A stretch of DNA of 64,000 bases from CAMPKL01 sp963817465 (GCA_963817465.1 CAWFOP010000003.1:124001-188000); one strand, 5' to 3'; shown: positions 26,948-38,588, counted from the stretch's first letter. The notes: a model not told the origin generated them from the letters alone. Program-made: numbers and translations.

Positions 26948-27925
26948 ATGCGGATTTTGCTTATGTGCGCGATTTGATCGGCCGCCGCCTGCTCCCAAAC
27001 GCCGACGCCGACTCCTCAGCCCGAACAGCCCGCGCAGCCGGACAACACGGTCGCGATTCCGCGCGCGGACGGCACCACCCAGCCGGCGCTGCTGCTGCTG
27101 CCCGAAGGCTTCTCGAAGGACGGACCCAAGCTGCCGCTGCTGGTCTCGCTCCATTCGTGGAGCAACGACTACACCCAGCGCGTCAAAGACCTCGAAGCCG
27201 GCACGCTCGAGCGCGGTTGGATCTATCTGCATCCCAACTTTCGCGGGCGCAACGACAATCCCGACGCCTGCGGCTCTCAGAAGGCGCAGCAAGACATTCT
27301 CGACGCGGTGAAATGGGCCAAGCTCGAATACCCGGTCGACGAGAATCGCGTCTATCTGACCGGCTCGTCGGGCGGCGGCCACATGACGCTGCAGATGGCG
27401 GCGCGCTATCCGGACGTTTGGACGGCCGCGAGCGCATTCGTCCCCATCTCCGACATGGCGGCCTGGTATGAGGCGCAAAAAGACCGCGACACCCACTACG
27501 CCGAAATGATGCGCGCCTGCACGGGCGGCAAGCCGGGCCAGAGCGAGACGATCGATCGCGAGTACCGCGAGCGCTCGCCGCTTACCTGGCTCGAAGGCGC
27601 GAAATTCGTGCCGCTCGACATCGCCGCGGGCGTGCGCGACGGCCACGAAGGCTCGGTGCCGATCCGGCAGACGCTCGAAGCGTTCAACGTGATCGCCAAC
27701 GCGCTGGGCGAGCAGCCGGTGAGCGAGCAGGAGATCGTAGAGCTCAGCGCCGGCCCGGAAGCGCGCCTCTCGCACCCGCGCGAATCGGACCAGGTCGAGG
27801 ACCCGGCGTTCGGCCGCAAGATCTACCTGCGCCGGACAGCGGGCAAGGCCCGCGTGACGATTTTTGAAGGCGGCCACGAAGGCATCGCCTCGGCGCAGCT
27901 TGATTGGCTGGCGCGCTTTCCGTAG
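26948..27925 (+). CDS. alpha/beta hydrolase lipoprotein (stop in signal peptide)
   Basis: About 325 residues. Reading from ATG 26948 gives MRILLMCAI, then TGA at 26975-26977, then SAAACSQTPTPTPQ, i.e. a lipoprotein signal interrupted by one stop. The body is continuous with GFSKDGPKLPLLVSLHSWS, the nucleophile elbow LTGSSGGGHMTL and a late His in FEGGHEG, typical of a PHB-depolymerase/prolyl-oligopeptidase-like esterase. Downstream GTG at 27308 starts a shorter reading frame that would lack the first third, including the oxyanion strand. The most economical view is a sequence error or a point mutation inside the signal. It is 7 bp after the M49-like gene, same operon. Confidence 0.75.
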
Positions 27926-27945
27926 GGCTGCGAAGCTGCTCTCAC

Positions 27946-28063
27946 GCCCGTCAGGGCGCGGCAAACGTCAGCCCCGGATAGAATCCGGGGCTAGCGGAGC
28001 GAGCCGTCCGTCACCCCGGATTGGAATCCGGGGCTGTGATTGCTGCGCCGCTTGCGCGGCGAG
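27946..28063 (+). repeat. CCCCGGAT hairpin unit (repeat B), copy 1
   Basis: A 118-bp unit with four successive hairpins: GCGCCC/GGGCGC region, GCCCCGGAT/ATCCGGGGC, CCCCGGATT/AATCCGGGG and CGCCGC/GCGGCG. It is directly repeated at 28694-28813 on the other side of the transposase. Such arrays are typical substrates of RAYT transposases. Confidence 0.8.
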
Positions 28064-28078
28064 AGATTTTCGGACTAT

Positions 28079-28158
28079 GACGCTGCTCCGCAACGAGATC
28101 GACTACGACGAGACGATCCTGTGGGGCGGACATAGGCCTGGACAGGGTCGAAGGTGCT
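28079..28158 (+). pseudogene. 3'-tail remnant of a second RAYT transposase
   Basis: Eighty bp about 94% identical to 28605-28688, which is the last 20 codons and 3' flank of the intact transposase. It reads LLRNEIDYDETILW in one frame. The joint with the preceding GGACTAT segment shows an internal deletion of essentially the whole transposase body. The following 28159-28197 repeats the 28041-28078 segment (CTTGCGCGGCGAGAGATTTT) so that the two units are in tandem. Confidence 0.75.
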
Positions 28159-28212
28159 CGCGCCGCGCGCTTGCGCGGCGAGAGATTTTCGGACTATCTT
28201 GATGCCAAGCTC

Positions 28213-28665
28213 ATGAGCCACACGTTGACCAACGTGTTGGTTCACGTCGTGTTCGCGACAAAGAACCGCGAGAAGAGCCTCACCGCCGCCGTCCGGAACC
28301 GCCTTCACGCCTACCTCGCTCGCGTCGTCAACGACGAGGGCGGGCGCGCCTATCTTGTCAACGGCGGCCTCGACCACGTTCACATCTTGATGCGTCTGCC
28401 GCCGGCGCGTTCGCTGTCCGACTTGCTTCGGAAGCTCAAACGAAACTCTTCGGCGTGGTTGCGTCGCGAATTCGACCCGCATTTCACCTGGCAACGCGGC
28501 TATTCGGCGTTCAGCGTCAGCCAATCGCAATATGAAAAGGTTCGCAACTACATTCGTCTCCAAGAAGACCATCACCGACATCGCAGCTTCGAGGATGAAC
28601 TGACGACGCTGCTCAAACGCAACGAGATCGACTACGACGAGACGACCCTGTGGGACGGACACTAG
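28213..28665 (+). mobile_element. REP-associated tyrosine transposase (RAYT, IS200/Y1 family)
   Basis: A 150-residue single-strand transposase of the Y1/TnpA_REP family. The ATG at 28213 is chosen for the family N-terminus SHTLTNVLVHVVFATKNREK; the earlier in-frame start at 28171 would translate repeat DNA. The HUH motif is HVHILM (GGLDHVHILMRLPP) and the catalytic Tyr lies in the later helix with QYEKVRNYIRLQEDHH. Repeat B flanks it directly on both sides. RAYTs are thought to mobilise or process REP palindromes; this one is embedded in such repeats and next to an internally deleted copy, so it may be active or recently so. Confidence 0.9.
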
Positions 28666-28693
28666 GCTTGGACAGGGTCGAAGGTGCTCTTGC

Positions 28694-28813
28694 GCCCGTC
28701 AGGGCGCGGCAAACAATAGCCCCGGATAAATCCGGGGCCCAGCGGAGCGAAGCCGTCCGTCACCCCGGATTGGAATCCGGGGCTAATGATTGCTGCGCCG
28801 CTTGCGCGGCGAG
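28694..28813 (+). repeat. CCCCGGAT hairpin unit (repeat B), copy 2
   Basis: A 120-bp direct copy of 27946-28063, with the same series of hairpins. It ends where palindrome family 1 copy c begins, so two repeat families are juxtaposed here. Confidence 0.8.
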
Positions 28814-28836
28814 TTACAGGCGTGAGCGCCTGTAAC
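28813..28836. repeat. REP-like palindrome, family 1, copy c
   Basis: Perfect 10-bp arms GTTACAGGCG / CGCCTGTAAC around the loop TGAG, the longest perfect member of the family. It lies 8 bp beyond the stop of the choice-of-anchor gene on the opposite strand and could also act as a 3' end hairpin for that gene. Confidence 0.8.
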
Positions 28837-28843
28837 CACTGCG

Positions 28844-30262
28844 CTACTCGGCCGTGACGGAGATGAACGGCCCTACGGGCGAGCTCACACCGTTGATTGT
28901 CGACGACCACCGGGTAGTTGTCGTCCGCTAAGTTCGCCGGCACGCGGATCACCAACTGGTAGAGCCCGGCGCAGCAAGGAGCGACGCCGGCATAGAAGAT
29001 GTCTTCCTGCGGGATCATGACCTCTCCGAACATGACCGTCATCTGCGTCTTGTCGATCTCGCCGATCGGGCCGGAATCGTCGTTCTGCGGGATCTCGCCC
29101 GCATCAAATGCCGGATTCGTCAGCCCAAAGCCCGTCGCGTAGAGCACGATGAATTCACCCGGGTGAGCGGCTCGCGTCTCGGGGTCGCCGCCGAACAGGT
29201 TGGCCGGTGCGATCAACTCCAGCCCCGTGGCGTCAGTCGCCGCGATGGGATTCACGCCGTCGGCGTTGTTGATGAAGTTGAAAAAGCCCGGAGCAGCGGC
29301 CTTGAAGTCAACCGCCATCATGTTGCTGCGCGCCTCGGCGGCTTGGCCGCAATTGCGGATGACCTGCACCATCGCCGGGCCCAACTCGCGTCTCCTCGTC
29401 GGCCTGGAAATTGACCTGACCATCGGTCACGGCGAAGATCGGCGAACGGCGTCCGTTGACCTCGACGCAAGTGTTCGCCAAGACAGTGGTGACGTCGCCA
29501 TTCTCGTCGACTTCGGGGTCGAACGCCATCGTCCCCGGCGCGGCGAACTCGGCGCCGAACACGGAAAGGATCGCGTTCGCTGAGGCCTGCGCAATCACAG
29601 GAGTCTGCGTCGCAAGCACCGCGCCGCCTTGGCTGATCGACGGATCAGGCGAAGGGTTCACAACCTCGCCGGGTTCGATGACGGCCGACGCCAAATAGAT
29701 GTGGTCGCCGGTATTCGTGCCGTTGCCGTTGGCGGCGTTGCCCGCAACCGCCAACGTCACTGGTCCCGCGTCGTCGTCGCTGGGAATCCAACGTGATCTG
29801 GAAGGTCGCGCCGCCCGAGCCCGTCTTCGGGAATGAGTGTTCGGCGATCGGGACCATGTTGCTGCCGCAATCGCCGGCTCGGCTCATGAACGTGACGATC
29901 TGCTGGTCCGCCGAATCGAACATGCCGGCGCCCTGGCAGCCGTCGCCCTTGCGGGCGGTCATTTCAAAGCCCCAGCGCTGCTGCGCCGAGTCTTGGACGC
30001 GGATCTCGATCATCGCCGGCTGCCCGGGCGTGTAGCGATATTCCGCGGGCGGGCCGCCGTTGATCGTGAAGCTGACGCCGCCGTCGCCGGCGTTCAGAGC
30101 GTCGGGCCCGTGGCAGCCGGCGGTGGCGCAACTCTGCTCCCCGGGGAAGGGGCCGCCCGAGCGACCTGGCGGCGGACCGCCGGACAAGGAAACCAGATAA
30201 ACAGGAAGGCAAAAGAAAGAAGTCAGGACCGTCGCTACGGCCAATCTTTCGAGTCGGATCAT
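28844..30262 (-). CDS. choice-of-anchor V-like + TIGR03437-like secreted protein (frameshifted)
   Basis: A secreted protein of roughly 470 residues when three frame breaks (near 29784, 29387-29400 and at 28901) are repaired. N-terminus has an export signal (ATVLTSFFCLPVYLVSLSGG). Residues about 30-150 fit the choice-of-anchor V domain, with GEQSCATAGCHGPDALN: a CX4CH pair resembling but not matching a heme c motif. The second half is the Solibacter-type C-terminal domain: SVFGAEFAAPG, FAVTDGQVNFQ, FIVLYATGFGLTNPA, GLYQLVIRVPANLADDNYPVVV and, after correction, TINGVSSPVGPFISVTAE before TAG at 28844. Likely exported or anchored on the envelope; function unknown. Confidence 0.78.
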
Positions 30263-30318
30263 CGTGATGCACCCCCAGGGAGCTCAATGCGTAGGAACGG
30301 GCGCGAAACTGTCTACGA

Positions 30319-30349
30319 GGTATAGCACCGGCCCTGTGCGAATTGTCAA
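30319..30349 (-). promoter_or_regulatory. candidate promoter for the choice-of-anchor gene
   Basis: On the minus strand TTGACA (complement of 30344-30349) and TATACC (complement of 30319-30324) are separated by 19 bp, slightly longer than ideal. Predicted transcription start is about 50 nt upstream of the ATG at 30262. This is the only plausible sigma-70 element in the 95-bp gap to mutY. Confidence 0.45.
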
Positions 30350-30357
30350 CCGGTCAA

Positions 30358-31419
30358 CTATTTCCATGTCTCGTTTCCGGCGCCGGCGGCTTGCAGGGCC
30401 TTTTTCGAAATCGTCGTCAAAGGCAACGCCGCCCGCCGTTTGGGGGCCACCCAGCGATATTCCTCGGGCTTTTGATCCTCTAGCACGGCTTCCCAAACTT
30501 TTCCTTTGTAAATTCTGAAGGTGATGCCGTGGCGGAACTCGCCGACGGGCGCATCGAGGCGGACGCCGAGCAGCCGGAAGCAGTCCGCGTCGAGCCGCGG
30601 GCCTTGCGCCACCGGCAGCTCCCAGAAGCCGGGCATGATCTGTTCGTGATCGGGCCGGCGGCGCATCAGCAGGCTCGCGCCGCGCCGCACCAGGGCGACG
30701 GCCATCTCGAGCCTCTCGACCTTTTCGCGGCGGCTCTTCACCGGCAATCGCTCCTGGAGTCCTTCGGCGCGGCCGCGGCAGTCGCGGGCCAGCGGACAGA
30801 GCAGGCATTTGGGCGAGCGCGGCGTGCAAACCGTCGCGCCGAGCTCCATCATGGCCTGGTTGAAGTCGCCCGCGTCGGCGGCGGGCAGCTCTTCGATCCA
30901 GCGCTGGGCCGCGGCTTGCAGCGCCTTGCGCGTGGACGGCTGCGCGATGTCGCGGCTGTCGGCATGGAAGCGCGTGAGCACCCGCATGACGTTGCCGTCG
31001 AGGGCCGCGAACGGCAATCCGAAAGCGATCGAGGCGACAGCGGCGGAGGTGTAGTCGCCGATGCCGGGGAGAGCGCGTATCGCCGCATGGTCGGCGGGCA
31101 GCCGGCCTGCGTGCTCTTCCACAACGCGCCGCGCCGCCGCCTGAAGCTGCCGCGCGCGGCGGTAGTAGCCCAGGCCCGCCCAACGCTCGAGAACATCTTG
31201 CTCCGGGGCCGCCGCCAACGCGGCGATCGTCGGAAAGCGCTCGAGGAAGCGTTCGTAATACGGGATGACGGCTTCGACGCGCGTCTGCTGCAGCATGATC
31301 TCGCTGACCCAGATGCGGTAAGGGTCGCGAGTGCGCCGCCAGGGCAGGTCGCGGCGGCGGCGGCGGTACCAGTCAGTCAGCAGTGAACCGTGAGCGGCGA
31401 GCTGGGAGCGGATCGCCAC
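30358..31419 (-). CDS. mutY: A/G-specific adenine DNA glycosylase
   Basis: Removes adenine mispaired with 8-oxoguanine or guanine. The N-terminal domain has SEIMLQQTRVEAVIPYYERF (catalytic Glu) and the helix-hairpin-helix LPGIGDYTSAAVASIAFG with the catalytic Asp region downstream in LDGNVMRVLTR. The [4Fe-4S] ligands are CTPRSPKCLLCPLARDC (CX6CX2CX5C). The C-terminal NUDIX-like 8-oxoG-recognition domain (about residues 230-340) is intact. 353 residues, normal. It lies 2 bp downstream of sdhB, so it is probably co-transcribed with the sdh operon. Confidence 0.95.
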   Translation of the reverse strand: MAIRSQLAAHGSLLTDWYRRRRRDLPWRRTRDPYRIWVSEIMLQQTRVEAVIPYYERFLERFPTIAALAAAPEQDVLERWAGLGYYRRARQLQAAARRVVEEHAGRLPADHAAIRALPGIGDYTSAAVASIAFGLPFAALDGNVMRVLTRFHADSRDIAQPSTRKALQAAAQRWIEELPAADAGDFNQAMMELGATVCTPRSPKCLLCPLARDCRGRAEGLQERLPVKSRREKVERLEMAVALVRRGASLLMRRRPDHEQIMPGFWELPVAQGPRLDADCFRLLGVRLDAPVGEFRHGITFRIYKGKVWEAVLEDQKPEEYRWVAPKRRAALPLTTISKKALQAAGAGNETWK

Positions 31420-31420
31420 C

Positions 31421-32164
<744 letters not shown>

Positions 32165-32172
32165 GCCGTCTC

Positions 32173-34084
<1,912 letters not shown>

Positions 34085-34086
34085 GG

Positions 34087-34782
34087 CTATAACCCCACCT
34101 GCATCGGCTCGATGAAGCCCAGCAAACACGCCAGCGGAATGGCGACGTTGCCGATCACGATGATCAAGGCGAAGAGTCGCCCGATTCCGTCGAGGTAAGG
34201 CTTCCACTGGCGCTTGCGGAGCCCGGCGGTCTGGAAGCTGCTGGCGACGCCGTGGGCCAGGTGCATCCCGAGAAATCCCATCGCGATGAAGTAGGTCCCG
34301 GCGATCAGCGGATTCTGGAAGCTCAGCACCATCATCGAAAACACGTCGGGGCGTCCCCGATCGTCGAGCAGGGCGTACAGGTCGGGATTGGTCCAGCCCA
34401 GGGTGAAGTGCGCCAGGTGGTAGACGACGAACGCCAGAATGACCAAGCCGCTGGGGAACATCGTGCGCGAGAAGACCGTCGAGACGAGCGGCTTCTTATC
34501 GGCGTAGCCGATCGGGCGCGCCGCCTGGTTGCGCGCCCGCAGCTTGAAGATGCCCCAGATGTGCAGGCACACGGCGGCGAGCAGCGTCAGGCGGGCGATC
34601 CACAGCGGCCCGGGCATGCCTTTGAGCGTCGCCGCGTAGGAGTTGATTGCGTCCGGACCGAGAAAAATCTGGAGATTGCCCGCCAAGTGGCCCAAGACGA
34701 ACAGCGCCAGCAGCGCGCCGGTCGCGCCGACGACGAACTTCAACTGCACGGATGTCGGCAGACTGCGCGCCGTTTGCTTCAT
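34087..34782 (-). CDS. sdhC: succinate dehydrogenase cytochrome b558 subunit
   Basis: A 231-residue membrane anchor with five hydrophobic segments; family b558 (TIGR02046-like). Heme-ligand histidines are in VLGHLAGNLQIF, LHIWGIFKLRARN, VVYHLAHFTLG and MHLAHGVASSFQ. Reduces quinone for the complex. The ATG at 34782 has AAGGTGGAAGG immediately before it, a close-spaced Shine-Dalgarno. First gene of sdhCAB-mutY. Confidence 0.94.
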   Translation of the reverse strand: MKQTARSLPTSVQLKFVVGATGALLALFVLGHLAGNLQIFLGPDAINSYAATLKGMPGPLWIARLTLLAAVCLHIWGIFKLRARNQAARPIGYADKKPLVSTVFSRTMFPSGLVILAFVVYHLAHFTLGWTNPDLYALLDDRGRPDVFSMMVLSFQNPLIAGTYFIAMGFLGMHLAHGVASSFQTAGLRKRQWKPYLDGIGRLFALIIVIGNVAIPLACLLGFIEPMQVGL

Positions 34783-34917
34783 CCTTCCACCTTGATCCGC
34801 GGCATCTTTATGCTAGCAACCGTGAAACCGTTGTTAGACAGGGCTCTTAGGCGCAATTGCGACGTCTGAGTCCGAAACCGGACCCCGTTGGACGCGAACG
34901 CAAACTTGCCGGAGCCC

Positions 34918-35541
34918 TTACTTCTTTTCCAGATCTTTTTTGACGATGATCTCGTCGACCAGGCCGTAGTCCTTGGCTTGCGCGGAGTCGAGGATGAAGT
35001 CGCGCTCGACGTCCGAACTGATCTTTTCGATCGTCTGACCGGTCGAGTCCGCCAAGATCTTGTTCAAGCTCTCGCGCATCCGCAGGATCTCACGGGCGTG
35101 GATGTCGATATCCGTCGCCTGCCCGGCCAAGCCCGACATGGAGGGCTGGTGCAGCAGGAAGCGCGAGTGCGGCAAGGCGTAGCGCTTGCCTTTGGCGCCG
35201 GCGGCCATCAGCACGGCGGCCATCGAGGCGGCTTGCCCGACGCAGACCGTGGTGATGTCGGGACGCACAAATTGCATCGTGTCGTAGATGGCCATGCCGG
35301 CCGTGATCGAGCCGCCTGGGGAATTGATGTAGACCCAGATGTCGCGCTCGGGATTTTCGGCTTCGAGAAAGAGCAGTTGGGCGGTCACCAGGTTGGCGAT
35401 CGTGTCGTCGATCGGGTAGCCCAAGAAGATGATGTTGTCGCGCAGCAGCCGCGAATAGATGTCGTAGGCGCGCTCGCCGCGGCTGGTCTGCTCGACCACC
35501 ATCGGCACCAGACCGGCGTGCGGCGTTGGGATTTCCGGCAT
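34918..35541 (-). CDS. clpP: ATP-dependent Clp protease proteolytic subunit
   Basis: 207 residues; serine protease ring component. Catalytic Ser106 (GQAASMAA) and His131 (RFLLHQP); the catalytic Asp lies in the region SDVERDF. The ATG at 35541 is chosen over the TTG-like start upstream because AAAGGAGACAG places a good Shine-Dalgarno before it and the N-terminus MPEIPTPHAGLVPMVVEQTSRGE matches the family. It follows tig, but the usual next gene clpX is absent: sdhC comes after a 135-bp gap. So the tig-clpP-clpX order is broken here. Confidence 0.96.
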   Translation of the reverse strand: MPEIPTPHAGLVPMVVEQTSRGERAYDIYSRLLRDNIIFLGYPIDDTIANLVTAQLLFLEAENPERDIWVYINSPGGSITAGMAIYDTMQFVRPDITTVCVGQAASMAAVLMAAGAKGKRYALPHSRFLLHQPSMSGLAGQATDIDIHAREILRMRESLNKILADSTGQTIEKISSDVERDFILDSAQAKDYGLVDEIIVKKDLEKK

Positions 35542-35551
35542 TCTGTCTCCT

Positions 35552-36949
35552 TTACTCCTTTGCATTCTCGTCGGCGTCGGGAGTTTCGGCTTCCTCGGCC
35601 TTCTCGACCGGCGCGGATTTCTCCGGCTCTTCCTCCGCGGGCGCCGCGGCCTGCTCGGCCTCCTGCGGCTCGGGCTCCGGTTCGGGCGGATCGACTTTTT
35701 CGGCCTCGTCGAACAGGTAGTTGAGAGTCTTCTCGTTGATCATGTGCGAGCGCAGGCGATCCAGCGTGCCGTCTTCCGACATCTGCTGGCGGGCTCGCGA
35801 AAGGGAACTCTTGCGCGACTGGGCGAAGCGCTCGATCGCGGCGTCGATCTCGTCGTCGTCGGCCTCGATGGCCTCAGCTTCGGCGATGCGCTCGAGCAGC
35901 AGGCCGGCCTTGACGTCGCGCACGGCGCGGGGGCGCTCGGTCTCGCCGAGTTTGCCCCAGTCGAGCTGCATTTGCTCGAGGTCGACGCCTTGCTCGGCAA
36001 GCGAGCGGGCCGTGCGCTCGAGGCGCGTCCGGATCTGCTCGTTGACCAGGCGGTCCGGCACCGCGAAGTTGTTCATCTCGATCAGCTTGTCGAGGATGGC
36101 TTCGTGCGAGTGCTCGATGGCGTGGCGGCGCTTGTGGGAGGTGATCTCTTCCTTGATGCGCGACTTGAGCTCGTCGATCGTCTGGAAGTCGCCCACGTCT
36201 CCGGCAAACTCATCGTCGAGCTCCGGCAACTCCTTCACACGCACGCCCTTGACGACCGCATGGAAAGGAACCGCCTTGCCGGCGAGCTTCTCGTTGCCGA
36301 AGTCTTCCGGGTAGGTCACCTCGAAGTCGACTTCGTCGTCGGGGCTCTTGCCCTTGAGCGCCTTCGAGAAATCCTCGAGAGTCTCTTCGCCGCCGATGGT
36401 CAGCGTGGTTTCGCTTTGGTCGACGGCGGGCACGCCCTCGACCTCGCCGCTCTTGAGCGAGATGACCGCGATGTCGCCTTCTTCGATAGGGCGCGGGTCG
36501 ACGTTGCGGAAGCTGGCGTGCTGCTCGCGGAGACGCTCGAGCTCGCTTTGGACTTCTTCGTCGGCGACCTCGGGATCCTTGTAGGGAACCTGCAGGCGGC
36601 GGTAGTCGGCGAGCTCGAAATCGGGAATGATCTCGAACTTGGCCTTGAACGTCAGCGGCTCATCCTTTTCGTAATGGACGTCGGTGATGTTGGGCTGGCC
36701 GATGACGCGATAGTCCTGCGCCTGCGCTTCTTTCCAGAAGTGCTTGGGCGCCAAGGATTCGAGCACCTCGCGGCGCACGTCGTCGCCGTAGCGCACCTGG
36801 ATGACCGACTCCGGCGCCTTGCCGGGACGGAAGCCCGGGATGCGGACTTGCTTTTTATAGGCTTTGACGACGCGTTGGGTCTCCTGCTCCACCTCGGACC
36901 ACGGGATGGAGATGTCCAACTCGCCCTTCGTTATATCTGCAGACGACAA
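35552..36949 (-). CDS. tig: trigger factor
   Basis: Ribosome-bound chaperone and peptidyl-prolyl isomerase, 465 residues. The ribosome-binding signature GFRPGKAP is at about residues 39-46; the FKBP-like PPIase domain occupies about 150-245; the C-terminal helical domain runs to about 410. The last 50 residues are a Glu/Pro/Ala-rich tail (EPEPEPQEAEQAAAPAEEEPEK), longer and more acidic than in E. coli. Start is a TTG (36949), chosen because it gives the family N-terminal pattern GELDISIPWSEV. Clusters with clpP 10 bp downstream. Confidence 0.93.
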   Translation of the reverse strand: MSSADITKGELDISIPWSEVEQETQRVVKAYKKQVRIPGFRPGKAPESVIQVRYGDDVRREVLESLAPKHFWKEAQAQDYRVIGQPNITDVHYEKDEPLTFKAKFEIIPDFELADYRRLQVPYKDPEVADEEVQSELERLREQHASFRNVDPRPIEEGDIAVISLKSGEVEGVPAVDQSETTLTIGGEETLEDFSKALKGKSPDDEVDFEVTYPEDFGNEKLAGKAVPFHAVVKGVRVKELPELDDEFAGDVGDFQTIDELKSRIKEEITSHKRRHAIEHSHEAILDKLIEMNNFAVPDRLVNEQIRTRLERTARSLAEQGVDLEQMQLDWGKLGETERPRAVRDVKAGLLLERIAEAEAIEADDDEIDAAIERFAQSRKSSLSRARQQMSEDGTLDRLRSHMINEKTLNYLFDEAEKVDPPEPEPEPQEAEQAAAPAEEEPEKSAPVEKAEEAETPDADENAKE

Positions 36950-37053
36950 AATCTACCCTGACCTTTCTGGGAAAACGCCCCGAACTTTCCATCTTATCGC
37001 AGCGGGGTATCGGGCTTGGGATACGGGGCTGCATCCGGCGCTCGCCCGGCCGT

Positions 37054-37077
37054 GTGACAGGCGGGAGCGCCCGTCAC
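37054..37077. repeat. REP-like palindrome, family 1, copy d
   Basis: Ten-bp arms GTGACAGGCG / CGCCCGTCAC with one mismatch, loop GGAG. It lies 2 bp from the stop of the gntP gene and may serve as its 3' hairpin. Fourth and most diverged member. Confidence 0.75.
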
Positions 37078-37079
37078 CG

Positions 37080-38432
37080 CTAGGTCAGCGGCATGATGAG
37101 GGCCAGGATTTGCGTCACGACGTAGCCGGTGACCCCCAGGATCGCCAGCAGCGGGGTCCAGGTCTTGAGGGATTCGGTCTCGGTGAGGCCCGACATCTTC
37201 GTATAGATCCAGAAGCCGGAGTCGTTCATCCAGGAGCCGACGAGCGAGCCGGAGCCGATGGCGCAGGCCAGGTAGACCGGGTGGAACGGGATGCCTTTGG
37301 CCGCTAGCGGCGCCATGATCGCGCTGACGGTGATCATCGCGACCGTTCCCGAGCCTTGGGCGACCTTGAGCAGGGCGCCGAGCAGAAAGCTCAGCAGCAG
37401 CAGCGGCACGCCGATGCTCTGCGACATGTCGCCGAGCGTCTTGCCGACTTCCGCCTGCACGAGCATGCCGCCGAACGAGCCGCCGCCGGCGGTAATCAAG
37501 ATGATCAGACCGCCCGAAGCCAGCGCCGTCTCGACCGTCCCCTGCAGGTCGCCCAGCGAATAGCCCTTCTGCTTCATCAGCAGCCAAACCGCCACGGCGG
37601 CCGAGACCAACAGCGCGAAGTTCGGGTTGCCCAAAAAGCCGGTGAAATCGCGGATGGGCCCTTCCATGCCGAGGGCGCCGGTGAGCGTGTTCGACGTGAT
37701 GAACAGGACCGGCAGAACGATCGGCAGCATGGAGGCGAAGAAGCTCGGCAGCTTGTCTTCTTGCGTGGAGGCCAGCTCTTGGAGCTCGGCGAGCGTCATG
37801 CCGGGGGTTTCGCGCATCGGCACGTCGAGTTGGCTGTCGCGGAGCCTCGCATATAACCAGCCGACGAGAGACATCGGGACGCCGACGATCGCGCCGACCA
37901 GAATCATCACGCCGAGGTCGATATGGAGCTGATCGGCCATGGCCAGCGGCCCCGGCGTCGGCGGGACCATCGAGTGCGTCACCGCGCCGCCGGCCGAGAT
38001 GGCCATCAAAAACAGCAGATAGTTCTTGCCGGTCCTCACGCGCATGGCCCGGGCCAGCGGGACCAGCAAGTAAAAGACCGTATCGAAGAACACCGGCACC
38101 GAGAGCACATAGCCGCTGGTCAGCAGCGACAGCGAGGCGTGCTCCTCGCCCAGCGCCCGTACGAAGACGCGCACGATCTTATCCGCCGCGCCGCTTTCCA
38201 TCAGACATTGGCCGATCAACGCGGCCAGCGCGATCACGATGGCGATGCCGCCGCACACGCGTCCGAAATTGTTCGCGACGTCCGGCATCACCTCGCCCAG
38301 CGGAATCAGCGGAGACAAAACGCCGACGACCGTGGCGGCGCAGATCAACGCGATAAACGCGTTGATGCGCAATTTGATGATGAGAACGAAGACGACGCCG
38401 ATCGCGATCAGCAGGATCAAAAGCGGATGCAT
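37080..38432 (-). CDS. GntP-family gluconate/sugar-acid permease
   Basis: A 450-residue inner-membrane H+ symporter of the GntP family with about 12-14 helices. Family landmarks: GGIAIVIALAALIGQCLMESGAADKI near the N-terminus, PVFFDTVFYLLVPLAR, HSMVPPTPGPLA and GSGTVAMITVSAIMAPL, and NDSGFW near the C-terminus. Start is the ATG at 38432 (MHPLLILLIAIG); a longer in-frame start at 38480 adds a non-conserved leader. Substrates in the family include gluconate, D-glycerate and other sugar acids; the four-carbon acid genes at 14-17 kb are a possible but distant partner. Divergent from the ThuA-like gene. Confidence 0.93.
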   Translation of the reverse strand: MHPLLILLIAIGVVFVLIIKLRINAFIALICAATVVGVLSPLIPLGEVMPDVANNFGRVCGGIAIVIALAALIGQCLMESGAADKIVRVFVRALGEEHASLSLLTSGYVLSVPVFFDTVFYLLVPLARAMRVRTGKNYLLFLMAISAGGAVTHSMVPPTPGPLAMADQLHIDLGVMILVGAIVGVPMSLVGWLYARLRDSQLDVPMRETPGMTLAELQELASTQEDKLPSFFASMLPIVLPVLFITSNTLTGALGMEGPIRDFTGFLGNPNFALLVSAAVAVWLLMKQKGYSLGDLQGTVETALASGGLIILITAGGGSFGGMLVQAEVGKTLGDMSQSIGVPLLLLSFLLGALLKVAQGSGTVAMITVSAIMAPLAAKGIPFHPVYLACAIGSGSLVGSWMNDSGFWIYTKMSGLTETESLKTWTPLLAILGVTGYVVTQILALIMPLT

Positions 38433-38588
38433 GACTCTTTGTTTTTCGGGGCTCGGGGAATGGTAGCAGGACCTGTACATTCGCCGCGACCGGCGGTGCG
38501 GAAAAACTCACACGTGGAGGGCAGCGTCAGCCCGATCGTCGGCAAGAGGGCTCGCGCCGCCCGGGCCTGCGCGCTAGCATAGGGGCCG

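Noticed and set aside
28662..29423. Separate gene starting at MVRSISRPTRRR
   Set aside because: It is the C-terminal part of the choice-of-anchor/TIGR03437 protein in another frame; its N-terminal 12 residues are out-of-frame sequence.
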